Notes: generated by a model not told the origin, from the letters alone. Positions 12,148-25,156 are shown, counted from the stretch's first letter. The stretch is DNA of 64,000 nt from Helicostylum pulchrum (GCA_025677825.1 JAIXMO010000049.1:1-64000); one strand, 5' to 3'. Made by a program: numbers and translations.

Positions 12148-13736
12148 ATGTCGGCATCAGAATATAAAAAGAAATTGTATGATATTCAAAGAATAGGAGA
12201 GAACAAGACATGTTTTGATTGTGGAGCACCTAACCCACAGTGGGCTAGTATCACATATGGAATATTTATTTGTTTAGATTGTTCAGGTGTTCATCGTTCT
12301 TTTGGTGTCCATATCAGGTATGTTTTTGTAACCTATTTTTATTTTATTTTATTGTGCATTAACAATAAGAAAAAGTTTCGTTCGTTCGATTTCAATGGAT
12401 AAATGGTTCGATGACCAATTAAAAAAAATGGAGGTAAAGTATATATTATAATACAAGTTAACAAACTAAAATAGTTATATATATATATATAGTTAGGTGG
12501 CAATAAAAACGCAAAGCTGTTTTTTGACTCGCAACCAGACTATTCTTCTGATATGACCATGACAGAGAAGTATCATACACACTGTGCCGAATTATACCGT
12601 GATAAGGTAAACAAGAATGTAAATAAATAAAAGGGGTGCAAAGAATTTAATAAAAAATATATATAAAAAAGCTGTCAGCAGAAGCAGAAGGACGCCCATG
12701 GACACCTACACCATCTGTCCGAACAAAATCTTTAAATACAACTCGTTCACTATCAAGATTTGGTACTACAGAACAAAGATCGAGTAGTTCTTTAGCCATG
12801 TCGGGTGATTCTTATCATGAGGAACCTACAAAGGTTCGTAACGAACAGTATTTTTCTCAACTTGGTAATGTAAATGAAACCAGATCAGAGTAAAGTATTC
12901 ACTGTATATTCCTATATATTTTAATGTTAGAAATAATAATACTTTTTTTTTCTCTTTTTTTTTAAAAAAGGCAATTACCACCTAGTCAAGGAGGTAAATT
13001 TACAGGTTTTGGAAATCCTCAATGTAAGATCACTTGGCCCCCTTCTTTTTTTATCATACATGAATATTAAAAGTATCTTTTTTTTTAGTCGATGATGATT
13101 ATAATTCTTCGAGAGGAAATAGTAGTCCGGTCGATCTCCGTGAAATAATCAACGATCCTCGTGTTGCAGTAGAAAAGGGTTGGTCGTTACTTTCATATGT
13201 AGGAAAAGCAGCTGTGGAACTCGGACGATATGCCAACGATAATTATGTAAAGCCTGCTGCTGCTCAATTAGCCGATCCCAACCTTAGAGATAATGTCAGT
13301 AGTTATGTCAACTCGTTTTCACAACCCAAGGTTTGTTTGTTTTTGGTGTCAATTATTTACATGTACTAATTTTATTTTTGAAAAAAAGTCTAATTCTAAT
13401 TCTTATACAAACTCGAGTACATATAATAGTACTGGAACTGGTTCATACAATAACTCATACAATAGTACCGGAACTGGCTCGTACAATAATTCATACAATA
13501 GCACATACAACAACGCAAGTTCTGGTGCATCAACTCCTTCTTTACGTAACTCGGGTATGACCTCATCTCATTACACAGATACACACGAAGATGAAGACGA
13601 TTTCTTTGGCTCAAACTTAAAAGATAGATTGACACCACCTACCAAAAACAATAGATCCAGCACAAGTGTGCGTGCCAGAGCAAATTCTTCTACAAAAAAG
13701 AAATCTGTTGAGGATGATGAATGGAGTAATTGGTAG
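12148..13736 (+). CDS. ArfGAP1/Gcs1-like ADP-ribosylation factor GTPase-activating protein
   Basis: Seven exons: 12148-12317, 12376-12433, 12493-12606, 12672-12889, 12971-13023, 13089-13330 and 13389-13736; 400 residues. It stimulates GTP hydrolysis on Arf1 to drive COPI uncoating at the Golgi. The N-terminal zinc finger is complete (CFDCG...[17 protein letters not shown]2C-X16-CX2C with the catalytic Arg in GVHR), followed by [12 protein letters not shown] and [11 protein letters not shown]. The C-terminal half has an amphipathic-looking stretch ([20 protein letters not shown]) like the lipid-packing sensor region of this family, and ends DDEWSNW, resembling COPI-binding WxW-type tails. Exon 7 encodes a Tyr/Asn/Ser/Thr/Gly repeat of two 36-bp units (about 13425-13500). 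Confidence 0.92.
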
Positions 13737-13912
13737 TTAATAAAAGAAAGTATACATTAAATTATATTTAGTTATATCGTTACAAATGGGTGTGTGTGCA
13801 GAAAATAGTACATCAATTAGTAGATTCTCAACTGAGAGTACACTACCGTATTTTTATTTTTTATTTTTTTGTGTACATCGTAGTATATTTATTTTATATA
13901 CATTTTATTAGT

Positions 13913-16900
13913 TTAAAAATCAACATGTCTAGTAGTAGGAATAGGTCTAATAGTTAAAGGATCAGGATTTTTATCTTCTTCATCTGCTTCAGGATCAATA
14001 CCATAAATAGTCTTTGGCCAATCATCTTCATCTTCATCATCTTCTCCGAACACTTCTTTACCGTCAATAAACTCGGGCTCATACTCTGGTGGTTCAGGAG
14101 CTTCGGTTGGTTCAATCACTTCATCTTCAATGTCTTCATCCTCCTCTTCTTCTTCGTCATACTCATCATCATTATCGTCATCAAAATTGTCATCCATATA
14201 CTCTTCATAAGTATCATCGTTGTCTTCGTAAACAGCATCCTTTTCATCAACGTATTCTTTAGGTACTTCACTGATAGGAACACGTTTACCTTCTTTATTT
14301 ACATAAATCACATTTGTTACTTTGGATTTGGTATCGGTACCTTGATTACCCAAGACGTCTCTTTCGGGAGATCCAACAGGGTAATATCTTTCACAATCCA
14401 ATTTCCAAGATTTTAAGAGATTGGCCTTTTCACACTGACCTACAGTCCAGCCCTTTCCATAAGTGATAGCTGAATAAGTCCACCAACTATAAATTAAACA
14501 ACCGGACACCAACACTAAACATGTTATCTTTAAACCACGCGACGACTTTTTCAACGCAAAATCGACTACCGTTCCAAAAGTCAAGATAGCGAAATACAAA
14601 GCAGGCATATAATGATGAAGGAACAATTGACGTTCCATTCTAAAGAACGGTAAATAATGAAGCGCCCAAGCCAACACGAAGAACCCAGTTGAACTCTGGT
14701 AATAATCGCGTACACCTCCTAATGTATCAGTATACCCACGCTTCTGACGCAACTGTAAGATACCATAGACCATTAAAAACAATACAACGGATAAACTAGA
14801 TAACCAATATACAGCTGGATTACCCAGCAAGATAATTTGTTGAGTTTGACCTTGCCATAACGAAATACCAGATAAAAGAAGTGGCCAAGAATAAGGTCTT
14901 GATTCAAATGGATGTTCCTCTGTTAATTCATTATTGATAATCCACATGTATTTATGTAACCTGGCGAGCTTTTCAAAGAACTTGGGTCGATGTTCAGGCT
15001 CCATAATAACATCATCCGGTACTATTCTTAATAATCAATAAAAACCCTTCTTTTTTTAAATTTTTTTTTAGCTTACATATACGATTATCAGATTCATCAA
15101 TTTGCCACATGGTTTTAGGTTTTAATCCTTCACTAATACAAGAAACTTCTTGTTGATCATACCCCCATTCAGGCAACCTTTCGAAACTAGAGTACAAATA
15201 ACATTCTTGATACGCATGCTTTAATTTAAACTTACTACGACGAGCCTGCAACAAGTCACCAGCTTCAGGGTGCTCAGCATTGCTATCAATTCGAAGCAAC
15301 CAATTATCATTGGCATCTCCACCATGATTGGAGAACCCATACGCACTTACTTCCTTATGATAATCAGTATCTGTTACAGGAGCTGAAACATCATGACTAT
15401 GAAGTTTACGAGGGTACGTCTCTACGTGCTCCAAACGAACCAAATCTCCTGACCGTACGTACTCTAACCAAGTTGTCTGATCGTTTGCCAATAAATCATG
15501 TTTAGTCTCAGATTCTTCTGCCTTTAAAACTCTCCACCAGTTGTTGTTATCACGGTGAGGGTATAATGTCACTTGTTGTTGTTGGGACCCTTCGGCGTAG
15601 TTTGCATCATGCGAGTGAAGAAAACCTTCGGTGGTTTCAAGATGGCGAATTGTAATTAATGATCCGTAAACAACAGCTATTAGAATATGTTAGTTAGTTT
15701 TTTTTTAAAAAAAAAATACAAAAAAAAAACTTACGACGAGGTGTATCAATAGGTTCATATCCTTTCATTTCATTTTGTGTTTGCATTGATAAATAAGATT
15801 CTCCGGGTCCTGATCTAGTCAAGATGGAAAAATGTACATAAAATGATCCGATATATATAAGTATAGGGACAAGGATAAGACATACAACACGAGAAAAGAA
15901 ATGAAGCGTGTACTGACGCTATATAACTTGGTTAGTAAAAAAAAATTTAAAAAGAAAACGCGTTTTTTTTTTTTGGCTTTTACCTTAGTCACTTTAATAT
16001 CACCTAAAATATTCCAAAGTTGATTGACAGTAGATAATCCAATTGTAGCGATAGTAAATAATCCAACCCACTTGCTGCTAAATGTACAACCTAATCCAAT
16101 ACCCGTACAAAGTAACCATACAAACCAACTCTTAGTAAATGATCTACAAATATAAAAGAGGTTAAACTTTTTGACATTTTTTTTTTCAAAAATAATTAAA
16201 TAGTTACCTGGTATAATAACATCTATTCCATGAAAATACAGTAAATGCAGTAAATAACAGGAGATACGAATCCAAAAGAATCAAACGATTATTGGTAATC
16301 AATCCGTTTTCTAATAAATCAATTAGAAATAAAAACGTGGTATTGTATAACCATTTTAACATACCGAAACAAATTGCCAAGGCAGTTAAAGTAGCTGCAA
16401 TTCTAGAATGACCAGCATCACGAATAGTTAAGTAACCAAGAGGTACAAGCAGTGATCCAGCAAGTGTACCAAACATACGCATTTGGATATAAGGTACTGT
16501 ATCTGGAAATGAACTATTTTAAAAAAAATACGTTAATACACCTCTCTCAAAATATATATCTTTTTTTTTTACCTTCCAATTTCTGTAAACTCAAAATCCC
16601 CCTTAAATCCAGAAACCCAAGCAACAAACACAATCAATAACTTGGCCAGCTAAAAAAACGAAAGTGGAGTAAAACAAAAAACCCCATTTAGTATTTACAT
16701 ATTCTTAATATTCCAACAAAAACTTACAGGTGGGTGTACATCAAAAAAGAAGGATTGCTTTATGTAATAGGCTGCATACTTTCCAAAATGAACTTCATCA
16801 AACCTATTATTTCGTTAAAAAACATAATAGTTTTTTTAAAAAAAAATTACATATACTTACACGACATGAGCAGGTAATGTCATATTATGGAATCGAACTG

Positions 16901-17039
16901 GTAATGACATTAAGAATAAGAAAGTAGCAATCATACCATCACTATAACTCTTTTTTGACTTCTTCTTGACTTCTTCATTATCTTTAACAGGTGTAGCTGT
17001 CAGGCCTAGTTTCCTTTGTCGAATATTAGAATTATTCAT
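13913..17039 (-). CDS. Dolichyl-phosphate-mannose protein O-mannosyltransferase (PMT; PMT4/POMT1-like)
   Basis: Nine exons: 17039-16861, 16803-16728, 16649-16573, 16513-16365, 16310-16208, 16143-15984, 15918-15735, 15676-15077 and 15021-13913; 878 residues. An ER membrane glycosyltransferase moving mannose from dolichyl-phosphate to Ser/Thr, needed for wall and membrane glycoproteins. Seen: [15 protein letters not shown] and [13 protein letters not shown] (catalytic loop 1 with the DE pair), [41 protein letters not shown], a MIR-domain segment ([20 protein letters not shown] onward, including [10 protein letters not shown]), then C-terminal helices with [20 protein letters not shown]. The SGPGES spacing and FGKYAAYY favour the PMT4/POMT1 branch; subfamily is less certain than family. 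Odd: after the last helix there is a ~130-residue Asp/Glu-rich tail not typical of PMTs. It converges with ArfGAP. Confidence 0.93.
16311..16364 (-). other. 54-nt intron with no stop in the host frame (PMT)
   Basis: Begins GTATGTTAAA and ends TTTATTAG on the minus strand. Removing it joins LTALAICF to [10 protein letters not shown], as expected for the family. Its length is a multiple of three and the host frame stays open through it, so a retained copy would insert 18 hydrophobic residues (starting [10 protein letters not shown]). Confidence 0.8.
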
Positions 17040-17350
17040 ATTTTTGCCCCTCCTTTTTTTTCTACAATAACAAAAAGCAATAAAGAAAAAAAAAACAAAA
17101 GGTTCCCCGAAAAAAAAAAGAAAAGTCTGGTAATTTACGTTTTTGGGAGGAACATGTAGTACAGGAATCCTGGATCCAATAATGTTAAATTGGCTATTTA
17201 TAAAAGGGAAGCCGATAAATAGGGTAATATCCGAATTAACATACAGCTAACAAATTGTTATTGCACAACAAATATTTTTTTTTTTGGTAATTAAAGAACA
17301 ATATAAAACTTTTTTTATTTCGTATATACATTTTTTTCTTCTCTCAACTA

Positions 17351-19026
17351 TTATGCAAAAGATGCTTCCATAGTATCAAGTAAAATATCAGCATGCCCGA
17401 TTTGGAAAGTCAACATGGGGCGAAGACGAACAGTGCGATCACCACATCCACCAATATTAACACCTCTTTGACGCATATCCATCAAGAACGCATCACGCTT
17501 AGCACCATCAGGTAAATCAAAAGCAATAAAGGCACCTTGTCCACGAATATTTTCAATAGGAGTAGTCTTTGTCATTTCTGTCAAATTATCTTGCAAGTAT
17601 TTACCGACATTCTGTACATTATTTAAAAGATCTTTATCTTCTATCTCTTGCACAATAGCGGCAGCTTGCATAGCTCTAACTGGATCTCCCATCCAAGTAT
17701 TGTAAAGTCGGTAAGCTTGTGTAGGGCGAAGTCTGGGACTAAGGTAAAATCCTGCAGCTTGGAATTTTTTAGAAAATGTAACCATATCGGGTGGACTGGG
17801 TAAGTTCCAAGCTTCATGTGCCCAGAATGTACCGGTAGCACCAACACCCGTTTGAACCTCATCTACGATGAACAAGACGTCATTATTTTGACAGATTGCT
17901 TGTAACTTTCTGAAAAAATCGGGCGAAGCTTTTTTTTTATATAAATGTTAATATTAGTATACATATTTTTTGTTAATTTAACACTAAACTTTTCTTACCA
18001 TGATTATCACCGCCTTCAGATTGAATAGGTTCAATAACCACTGCTGCAACTGTCTTATTTGTTTTTGTAATCAAATCTTCGACCTCTTGTAAAGATTCCT
18101 TCTCAACTCTTTGATTATGTTCAACGTGATCTTGCAAAGGATACTTCAATTGAGGGAAAGTAGCTTTAGGCCAATCAAAAGCAGGAATATCTACTTTATG
18201 AATAGCTTTACTAGCTGTAGCGGTTAACGAACCAAACAATCTACCATGAAACGCTTGGTTGAAACTAAGGATAGACATGTCATCCGGTGTTCCAGGTGAT
18301 TCGTTCTTCATACAAGAACTTAATTCTTGCAAACTAAAATCTCGGTCTCCTCTCTTCTTGGCTGCTTTATACATAAATGCCGTCTTGAAAGCGTTTTCAT
18401 TTGCACAAGATCCACACATGACAGTAAAAACATTATCCATGCCTTCGGGCGCAACTGTCATAAACGCCTTTTCAACTGAATCGACCCAATCGATATTAGG
18501 ACTGACACCGAGCGCAGCTCTATACCGAACCGTTGTTAGTCTTTTTTTCTCTTTATCTCTTTATATATATATATACTACCTGTTTGCTAAAGCGGTTTGA
18601 AAAGCAGGTTCTTTGGAAAGAGCTAAAAATGCAGGATTGTTGTATCCAACAGGGATAGAAGCAATTTGTGCAAACACATCCAATAAAGTATTACCATCAG
18701 CATCAACAATATAATTACCCTTTGATTTAGCAAAGTCTTCAAAAAAAAAAATCAATAAGTCTTTTTTTTTCCTCCAACAAATATTACATTTATATTTTAC
18801 CAGCAACAAAGAAAATAGATCGAGTATCTTGATATTGGTTTAATCTAGCCATAATCTTTTTAGAAGCAGGTCCGGGAATGGTAGTAACTACTTTGGGTCG
18901 AGAAGGTTCATCAGGGAAGAAAGCCTTTACAGCTTCTTGCGTAGGTGAGGCAACTGTAGCTAAAAACCGAGTAGGAACTTTGGAAGTGTAACGACGCGTT
19001 GATTGGCGTAAAATTGAATGAATCAT
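17351..19026 (-). CDS. 4-aminobutyrate aminotransferase (GABA transaminase), mitochondrial
   Basis: Four exons: 19026-18801, 18736-18580, 18519-17999 and 17928-17351; 493 residues. PLP-dependent class III aminotransferase converting GABA and 2-oxoglutarate to succinate semialdehyde and glutamate (GABA shunt). Seen: a basic presequence (MIHSILRQSTRRYTSKVPTR), YIVDADGNTLLDVFAQIASI, MCGSCANENAFKTAF (PLP phosphate site), FNQAFHGRLFGSLTAT, VAAVVIEPIQSEGGDNH, LFIVDEVQTGVGATG (Asp binding the pyridine nitrogen) and MVTFSKKFQAAGF (Schiff-base lysine), ending with RGVNIGGCGDRTVRLRPML. The spacing agrees with fungal UGA1/GatA proteins. It lies 311 bp downstream of the PMT start codon; both genes read the same way, so the PMT promoter lies in that short A/T-rich spacer (17040-17350). 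Confidence 0.95.
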
Positions 19027-20517
19027 TATTAAAATAAAATTTAGAGATAAAGAGTGGAAAAAAAAACTTCAGAAAGCCTCCTTTAAATATTAAGAAAAAA
19101 AAAACCTGTAGATATACGAGTTTACTATTCTTCTCGTGGGAATATACCCATAGATTTTCCTTATACTGAACTAATATTTGTAATTGAGTTGTCGAATACA
19201 TGAGCCATATAAGGTACTGTAAACACACATAATCCGTATAAGTATATTTCAACTCATACAATAATACTCATCATGTATCTGAAATCCTGATTGGTTCAAA
19301 AATATGTGATACTCTTTGCATTGAATACAATTGATCCAATAAATTATTTTGTCCGGACCGAAAAAAACGTCACCCAATCAAAAATAAAATATCGCTATAT
19401 TGTATGGATTATATTTTATTTTTACAACAAAAGAACTGTTGATAAAAATAGTTATAAAATAAAAAGTTTGAATCAAATTGTAAAAGAAATAAAAAGTGAA
19501 TTCTTGTATTTATATGTAAAATACAAAGTGTTTCAATAAAAGCACGAGAGATCACAAGAGAGAGAAACAATAAACAAATGTCGCTTAAAATCAAAATTCT
19601 AAAATATAAACTTACAGTGTAAACGTCAACTAGTTTTTTGTACTAGGACTTACGGTGTGCGTAATTGTTTAACGTTGATATTAGCGTAAATGTATTTTCC
19701 AGATAATAGTTATATCACATCATACAGATCAAACAACACCAGAAACAGTTTCAATAGATAGATCCCATCTGAGAGCGATAAAAATACATATCATACACGT
19801 AACAATATATAAAGCGTTCTTTGTGACATAAACCATACATTGAATTAAAGGAACTTGTAGTATAACGAGACTACATTGTAAATTGATAATAAAAAGAAGA
19901 AGTCGGTGGAGGAGCTTTTGATTTGTTTAATAGAATCTGCGAGGGGATGTTCTACGTTGATTCTGATCCATGATTTTGGCGTGAATTTGATACGTAAATG
20001 CATTATATCCTTTTTTGAGTTTAAAAATAGGGGTAATAAATAACAATAATAAACAATGGTATCATTATGTTGAAATAAATGTAGTAGATTTTTTTGTATA
20101 ATACGAGCCAAAGCGCTCCATTCTATTACTGGTATTATCGTTACATACTTGTCAAATACTCTGTCAGAAATTATATTATGGGCGATAAATTCATGTGTTA
20201 TTCTCTACTTCCTATAACGTATAATAGTTGGTAAAAATTATATATTTTTGTGTGTATAGTAATTTCTCACGAGTAGTTACATTTCATAATCCTATTATGA
20301 CAACATTTTAACCATAGTTCCCCTTTTTCTCTTACTGCCAAAAAATAAATAAACACAACACTTGCAACAATTAAAATAATGTAGTTTTTTTTTTTCTAGA
20401 AAAAAAAAATGGAAGAGGTCTCTTACACTCTATATATATATATAAATTATAGCAACTAGAATATTGTAAAAGGGAAAATGTGGAGGGAGGGAGAGATGTA
20501 TATGTGTATATATTTTT
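19027..20517. other. Intergenic, about 1.5 kb, no gene seen
   Basis: Upstream of the GABA transaminase start and downstream of the chitin deacetylase stop. Short frames (19291-19539 plus, 19845-20111 minus) are Asn/Lys/Ile/Tyr-rich translations of AT-rich DNA with no domain. A TA run sits near 20430-20445. Confidence 0.6.
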
Positions 20518-21940
20518 TTATACGGCGACCATAAGTAACCCAAATAGAGCAGCAATAAAAAGAGGACCATTATAATTGTTGATAGTATTACCAGAATTAG
20601 ACGAACCAGTAGCACCAGGAACAACGCCGGAACCGGTAACGGTACTGGCGTTCTGAGTCTCGCTAGCATCAAAGCTAGGGAAAGTGATGACTTTTTCGAG
20701 GTAAGGGTTTGCGATATTTTGACAAGTAGCAACATCGACAACATGCTTATAGTTTTGTTTGATGGCAGGATAGTGGTTTACGAAGAAGTCCATAGTCATA
20801 TTATTAATTTCATGTGAAAGAACAATATTACCGGATTCGGCGAAAGTACCGTTACTACCCATCTTGATAAAATCAAGATATCTTTGGTTTACCGTTTCAG
20901 GTGTAATACCTGGTGTAGAATTAGCTGCCCAATCATCAGTATCAAGGTTCCAAAGGATAGCAGTCATGTTTAATTGTGTGGCAATCCAACGTACACGATC
21001 GTCAAGATCACCTAAAGCCTAAGAAAATATAGATGCATAAGATTTTTTTTTTTTTACCCAATTTTAAAATTAAAGAAAAAGAAATCTTACCGGGCGCCAG
21101 TGTAAAGGAGTAACACCTGTAACAAACTTGATTGCCTTTGCGGTATAGTAGAGTTCAGCAAGCACTTCTTGATTTGTTAAGGTGGTCATCATTTTATGAG
21201 ACCATGTATGACCACAAAGATGATGGCCATCTTTAAGACCGCGGAGAGCGCCATAGGGCCAGTTAAGTACGTTAGAACCAATGTAGAACATAGAGGCTCT
21301 TTGCTTGTTTGTTTCGAGGTAGTCATAGAATGCATTATGGGAGCAGTTAGGTCCATCATCAAAGGTCTAAATAAAAATATGCAAGGGGAAAGAGGGTAAA
21401 AGTAAATTAAGGAGGGTTAAATATATATTTTAAACGGTTAGTAAGAAAAAGAAAAATGTTTGTATATGGTAATATAGTACTTACAAGACCCCATGTTTCA
21501 GGCTGAGGACAAGTCGCAATATCACCATTAGTATCTGGAGATTTTGGCTTCTTACATTGGGTAGCAGACCACCAACAGTCAGGGTCATTTACGGTGTCAT
21601 AACCGACTAAATTAAGACCCCCTTGAGGTGAGAGAGATCTAATAGGAGCCTGTGGTGCTTTTGTCCAGTCAATAGAATTATATAATGCAGTAAATTCAGC
21701 AGAGGTATTCATATTGTTACTTGTAGCGAGATCCCAGATAGTTGGCCATTCAGATTTTTCAATTGTGAAATTCGATTGATAATATTGACATTCAGTCGCT
21801 ACATCATTAGATGTCGTTTGAGGAATATCTGGGATATTTATATTGGTAGGATCAGTTTTTGAAGGGAATTGTGACATGTCAACAGCGCCAAAAGCGACTG
21901 AACTTGCTAATGAAATTAATAATGCTTGATATTTCCACAT
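20518..21940 (-). CDS. Chitin deacetylase (polysaccharide deacetylase, CE4), GPI-type C-terminus
   Basis: Three exons: 21940-21485, 21366-21091 and 21018-20518; 410 residues. Secreted or wall-anchored enzyme removing N-acetyl groups from chitin to give chitosan, the main zygomycete wall polymer. Seen: signal peptide (LLISLASSVAFGA), an N-terminal extension of about 140 residues with Cys pairs and NFT/NMT/NAS-type sequons, CE4 motif 1 TFDDGPNCSHNAF, motif 2 GHTWSHKMMTTL (metal His pair), motif 3 HWRPALGDLDDRVR, motif 4 NLDTDDWA, motif 5 NIVLSHEI, a Ser/Thr/Gly-rich stretch, and a hydrophobic end (LFIAALFGLLMVAV) fitting a GPI signal. Motif 3 departs from the usual RPPYGD: Pro-Ala-Leu replaces Pro-Pro-Tyr. 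Splice phases are all consistent. Confidence 0.93.
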
Positions 21941-24053
21941 GTCGGGTTTTCTAAGGGTTATTTTTTTTATATAAAAAAATGATACGGTGTCTTTATGTAT
22001 TAGAGTGAAAAAAAAAAAAATTTCAACCGAGAGAAAAAAAAAAGAGAGAGAAATAATGAAGAGAACAGTTAAAATATCACTAATTTTATACTTATTTTCT
22101 TAAGGGGCGGAGTGTCTCTATTTTAAGGGATCGCTACTAACTAGTTGCTATGCCAAGTGTGGTAACCAAATTAAAAAAAGACTTGAACTAAAATAAAAAA
22201 CTTGATCATGATTTCCCCAACTAGTCGCTCAAGGAGTTTTAAATAAACTCTTTTTACCTAATACTACAAAACGGTCTCTTGCCTTTTATTTTATGGAAAG
22301 TAAATAAACATTATAAATATTTGTAGCAGGCGTCTATAATTAGAAGAAAATCAAATGAAGTCTAATAAATACATAAATGTGTATATATTGAACTTACTTG
22401 GCCCTTACATTTCTCTATTTTTTTATCGCTTATTTTTTTGGGTTTTTTTTTTTGGATTTTTCATCATCTTATTACATACATTCCCCCTTAAGTATATTTA
22501 TGAATTTATCTAGATCATAATTATAATAGTAGTTGAGGTTTAAGAGATAGAAAGAAAAAAAGAGGTACCATGTTTTTGTTACATCCGTATGACATGTTAG
22601 ATCGGTTTATGGTGTATTTGCGTAACTTGACGATTAATTTTAATAAACTAAATATATTTCTTACAAAAAAAAAAAAATAACCGGGAAGATTCACCAAGCT
22701 AAAATTAGTTTCCAGAAATCTAGACAAATGTGTGTCGTATTAAGTACCAGGGGTATTTGTCCGTTACAACTCTGGCTATTATAACCAGCTTGTTTAGTAG
22801 TGCGAACGTGTATCTGTAAACAGGATGTAAGCAACTGCAGCAGTGGACTATACTAATGTATATAAAAAACAAAACAAAAAGTGATTTCGTTTCGAAAAAA
22901 AAAACAACAAAAAATAGAAAAAAAAAGGATGCACCAACAACATATTACCGGTTGCATGTGCATATATACAAATTAGCTTAATAATTAGTATGATTGAATT
23001 TTGCTCATTTAGAAAAATAGTGGTACCTTTTGTTTTTATTACAAGAAAATCCCCATACTAGTAACAATAAAAGAACTGTTCACATTTTGTATTACCAATA
23101 CGAAAAAGATCTACGCTGACTGTTTTTTTTAGGGATATTTTTCTTTTAATAGAAACAATTTTACAAGCTATTGATATCATTCAAAGATATTTTTAAATAG
23201 AGTTTTTATTTTTAAAAGCTTTTTAGTCTAACTACTTTTTTTTTCTCGGTGAATGACTTGGGCAAAAGCAAATAAAAAACGGTGTGACAGTAGCGGCGGA
23301 TATTAGTTAATGCTAATCAAACAGATATTGGCTTAACTTTTAACACGATAAAGTTTTCTCTCGGCTAAATTTTACTGCAGTAAATTTTCTCCCCGCACTT
23401 TTTTTTTACAAACAGCCAGGTATATATTTTACTTTAAATAATAAAAAAAAACTTATACGTTGTTCACTAGAATGTACATCTTTGACAATTACATATCGAT
23501 AAGTGTTATTTGTAAGTGAAATCATGTTAAAGCCTAACCCACATAAATATATACTTTTAGTTTTGACTTTTGTAAATAATTATATCATTGAATAAGTAAG
23601 AGTAATGTAACATCCTATCAGTATAACTCATTTTCGCTCTTAACAAAGTTTCCTTTCTTTATCATAGTGTACGTACTAATGCTATCAGTTAAATATGAAG
23701 CTTCCCTGTACTGGATTTTTTTATTTTTATTTTTGCATTATTATTTTACGAAAATCCACGCCCAGAAAAAAAGATTAACGCCCCGTATGCTAACTTGGTT
23801 TTAGGTTTTTTATGAGATGAACATGGCCGGGTGTGCAGAACAAAAAAAAAATACGTCGGTAATATAATCACATCTCAAAAATAAAACAGTTATTCGGCAA
23901 CCTTAAAAACTTATATTCTTCTACTCCTATTTCAAATGTAAAAAATAAATAATAATCCAGATGTTTTTGACTTATAAAAGTTGAATACTTTTATTTTTCC
24001 CGCTTTATCTCTAAATCAAGATTTCTAGTAAAACATTTTTTTTTTTTTTTCCT
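21941..24053. other. Intergenic, about 2.1 kb, no gene seen
   Basis: AT-rich spacer between the chitin deacetylase start and the carrier stop. I saw no conserved protein segment on either strand, no tRNA or 5S signature and no clear inverted repeat. The 68-codon minus frame at 22521-22727 is low complexity. Confidence 0.55.
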
Positions 24054-25156
24054 TTATGCAGATTTTGCTTTTTGAGATGCTCTGATAAGAGCAAATGCCA
24101 ATACGGTATAGTTGGTAAAGATATCCTTCATCATAAATAATAAAGCTTGTGACAAGACAGCCTTTGTAATTTGTGTACTCATACCCTTTTATGCGAAAAT
24201 AAATAAATAATTAGAAAAACAAAAATCACCAGGGGAAAAGAATACATATGAAACAGTAACTTTACCTTATACCAACCGAAAAATCCATCAGATTTAAGAA
24301 CACGTGTAAGAACATCGATAGAACCCTTATAAGCAACAACCTTATCTTTCATATCCTTTGAAGGTCTCCATTGAAGACGTACTTTAGCCATAATATAAGG
24401 GTAAGTAATGACTGTAGCTAAAGTCTTTGAAAGAGCGCCAACCAAGAAATTGACACCTGGAGTTAACTGTAATTTGAATACACCAAGTACAATTTGCTTG
24501 ATCTTTTCAAAACTACCATAAGTGATGGCAGGGTTAACACAAAGTAAAAGAGAGGGTTGAATACCTCTCCATAAACCTTGAATACCTTCCTCTGCAATAA
24601 TGGATTTACAGGTATCAGCTACACTTTGTCTTTCATCAGCGGGTAAAGTTTGTTGACGGGTGGTGATAACAGAAACAGGTGTAGTGATCAAAGTAGTTAA
24701 AGCACCAGCGGCAGCGCCAAGAACAAGTTCTAAGGCAGTTGATAAAGTTCCACCACGGGGATTATATTTCTTGTTGTAATTTTCTCTCAAGAAGGAATAA
24801 CAATAAAAATAAGTAAAGTTGGTGGAAGCCGTTCCGATTAAAGAAGAACCGAGACCAGCATAAAGGCCGGCAACACCTTCCTTCTTTACAATTTGTGTAA
24901 TACCATCCCAAGCGGATGCATAATGTTCTTCATTGCTCTCAGCAGATGATTTTTTACTCTTGGTTTGAACTTGGATTCTGGTCTTGATACTGGCATAGGA
25001 AAAAAAATAAAAAAATATTAATGATGATTACACATAAATATAAATAAATTTTTCTCACATGTCAAGTGGATATACCAGAGATAAAGCAAACATTGCGCCA
25101 GCTGAACCAGCAGCAGCGTGTCCAATAGGTGGTAAATTCTCCTTTGTCATGGCCAT
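24054..25156 (-). CDS. Mitochondrial carrier family protein, peroxisomal adenine nucleotide transporter type (ANT1/PMP47/SLC25A17-like)
   Basis: Three exons: 25156-25059, 24989-24266 and 24185-24054; 317 residues, the standard size of a six-helix carrier. Three Solcar repeats are visible. Repeat 1: NLPPIGHAAAGSAGAMFALS, SLVYPLDIIKTRIQ (PX[DE]XX[KR] motif across the first junction) and EGVAGLYAGLG. Repeat 2: GAAAGALTTLITTPVSVITT and EEGIQGLWRGIQPSLLLC. Repeat 3: FLVGALSKTLATVITYPYIM AKVRLQ, then DGFFGWYKG. The second motif is TPVSVITTR rather than PLDVV, and the third is YPYIMAKVR, as in PMP47/ANT1, so ATP/AMP exchange across the peroxisomal membrane for beta-oxidation is the likely role. The C-terminus ends SQKAKSA; no clear peroxisomal PTS1. 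Start is the first of two nearby ATGs (MAMTKE). Confidence 0.9.

Noticed and set aside
25050..25156. Suspected one-base insertion at the start of the carrier gene
   Set aside because: On recheck the start at 25156 gives exon 1 of 98 nt, and the three exons sum to 318 codons with no frame break.
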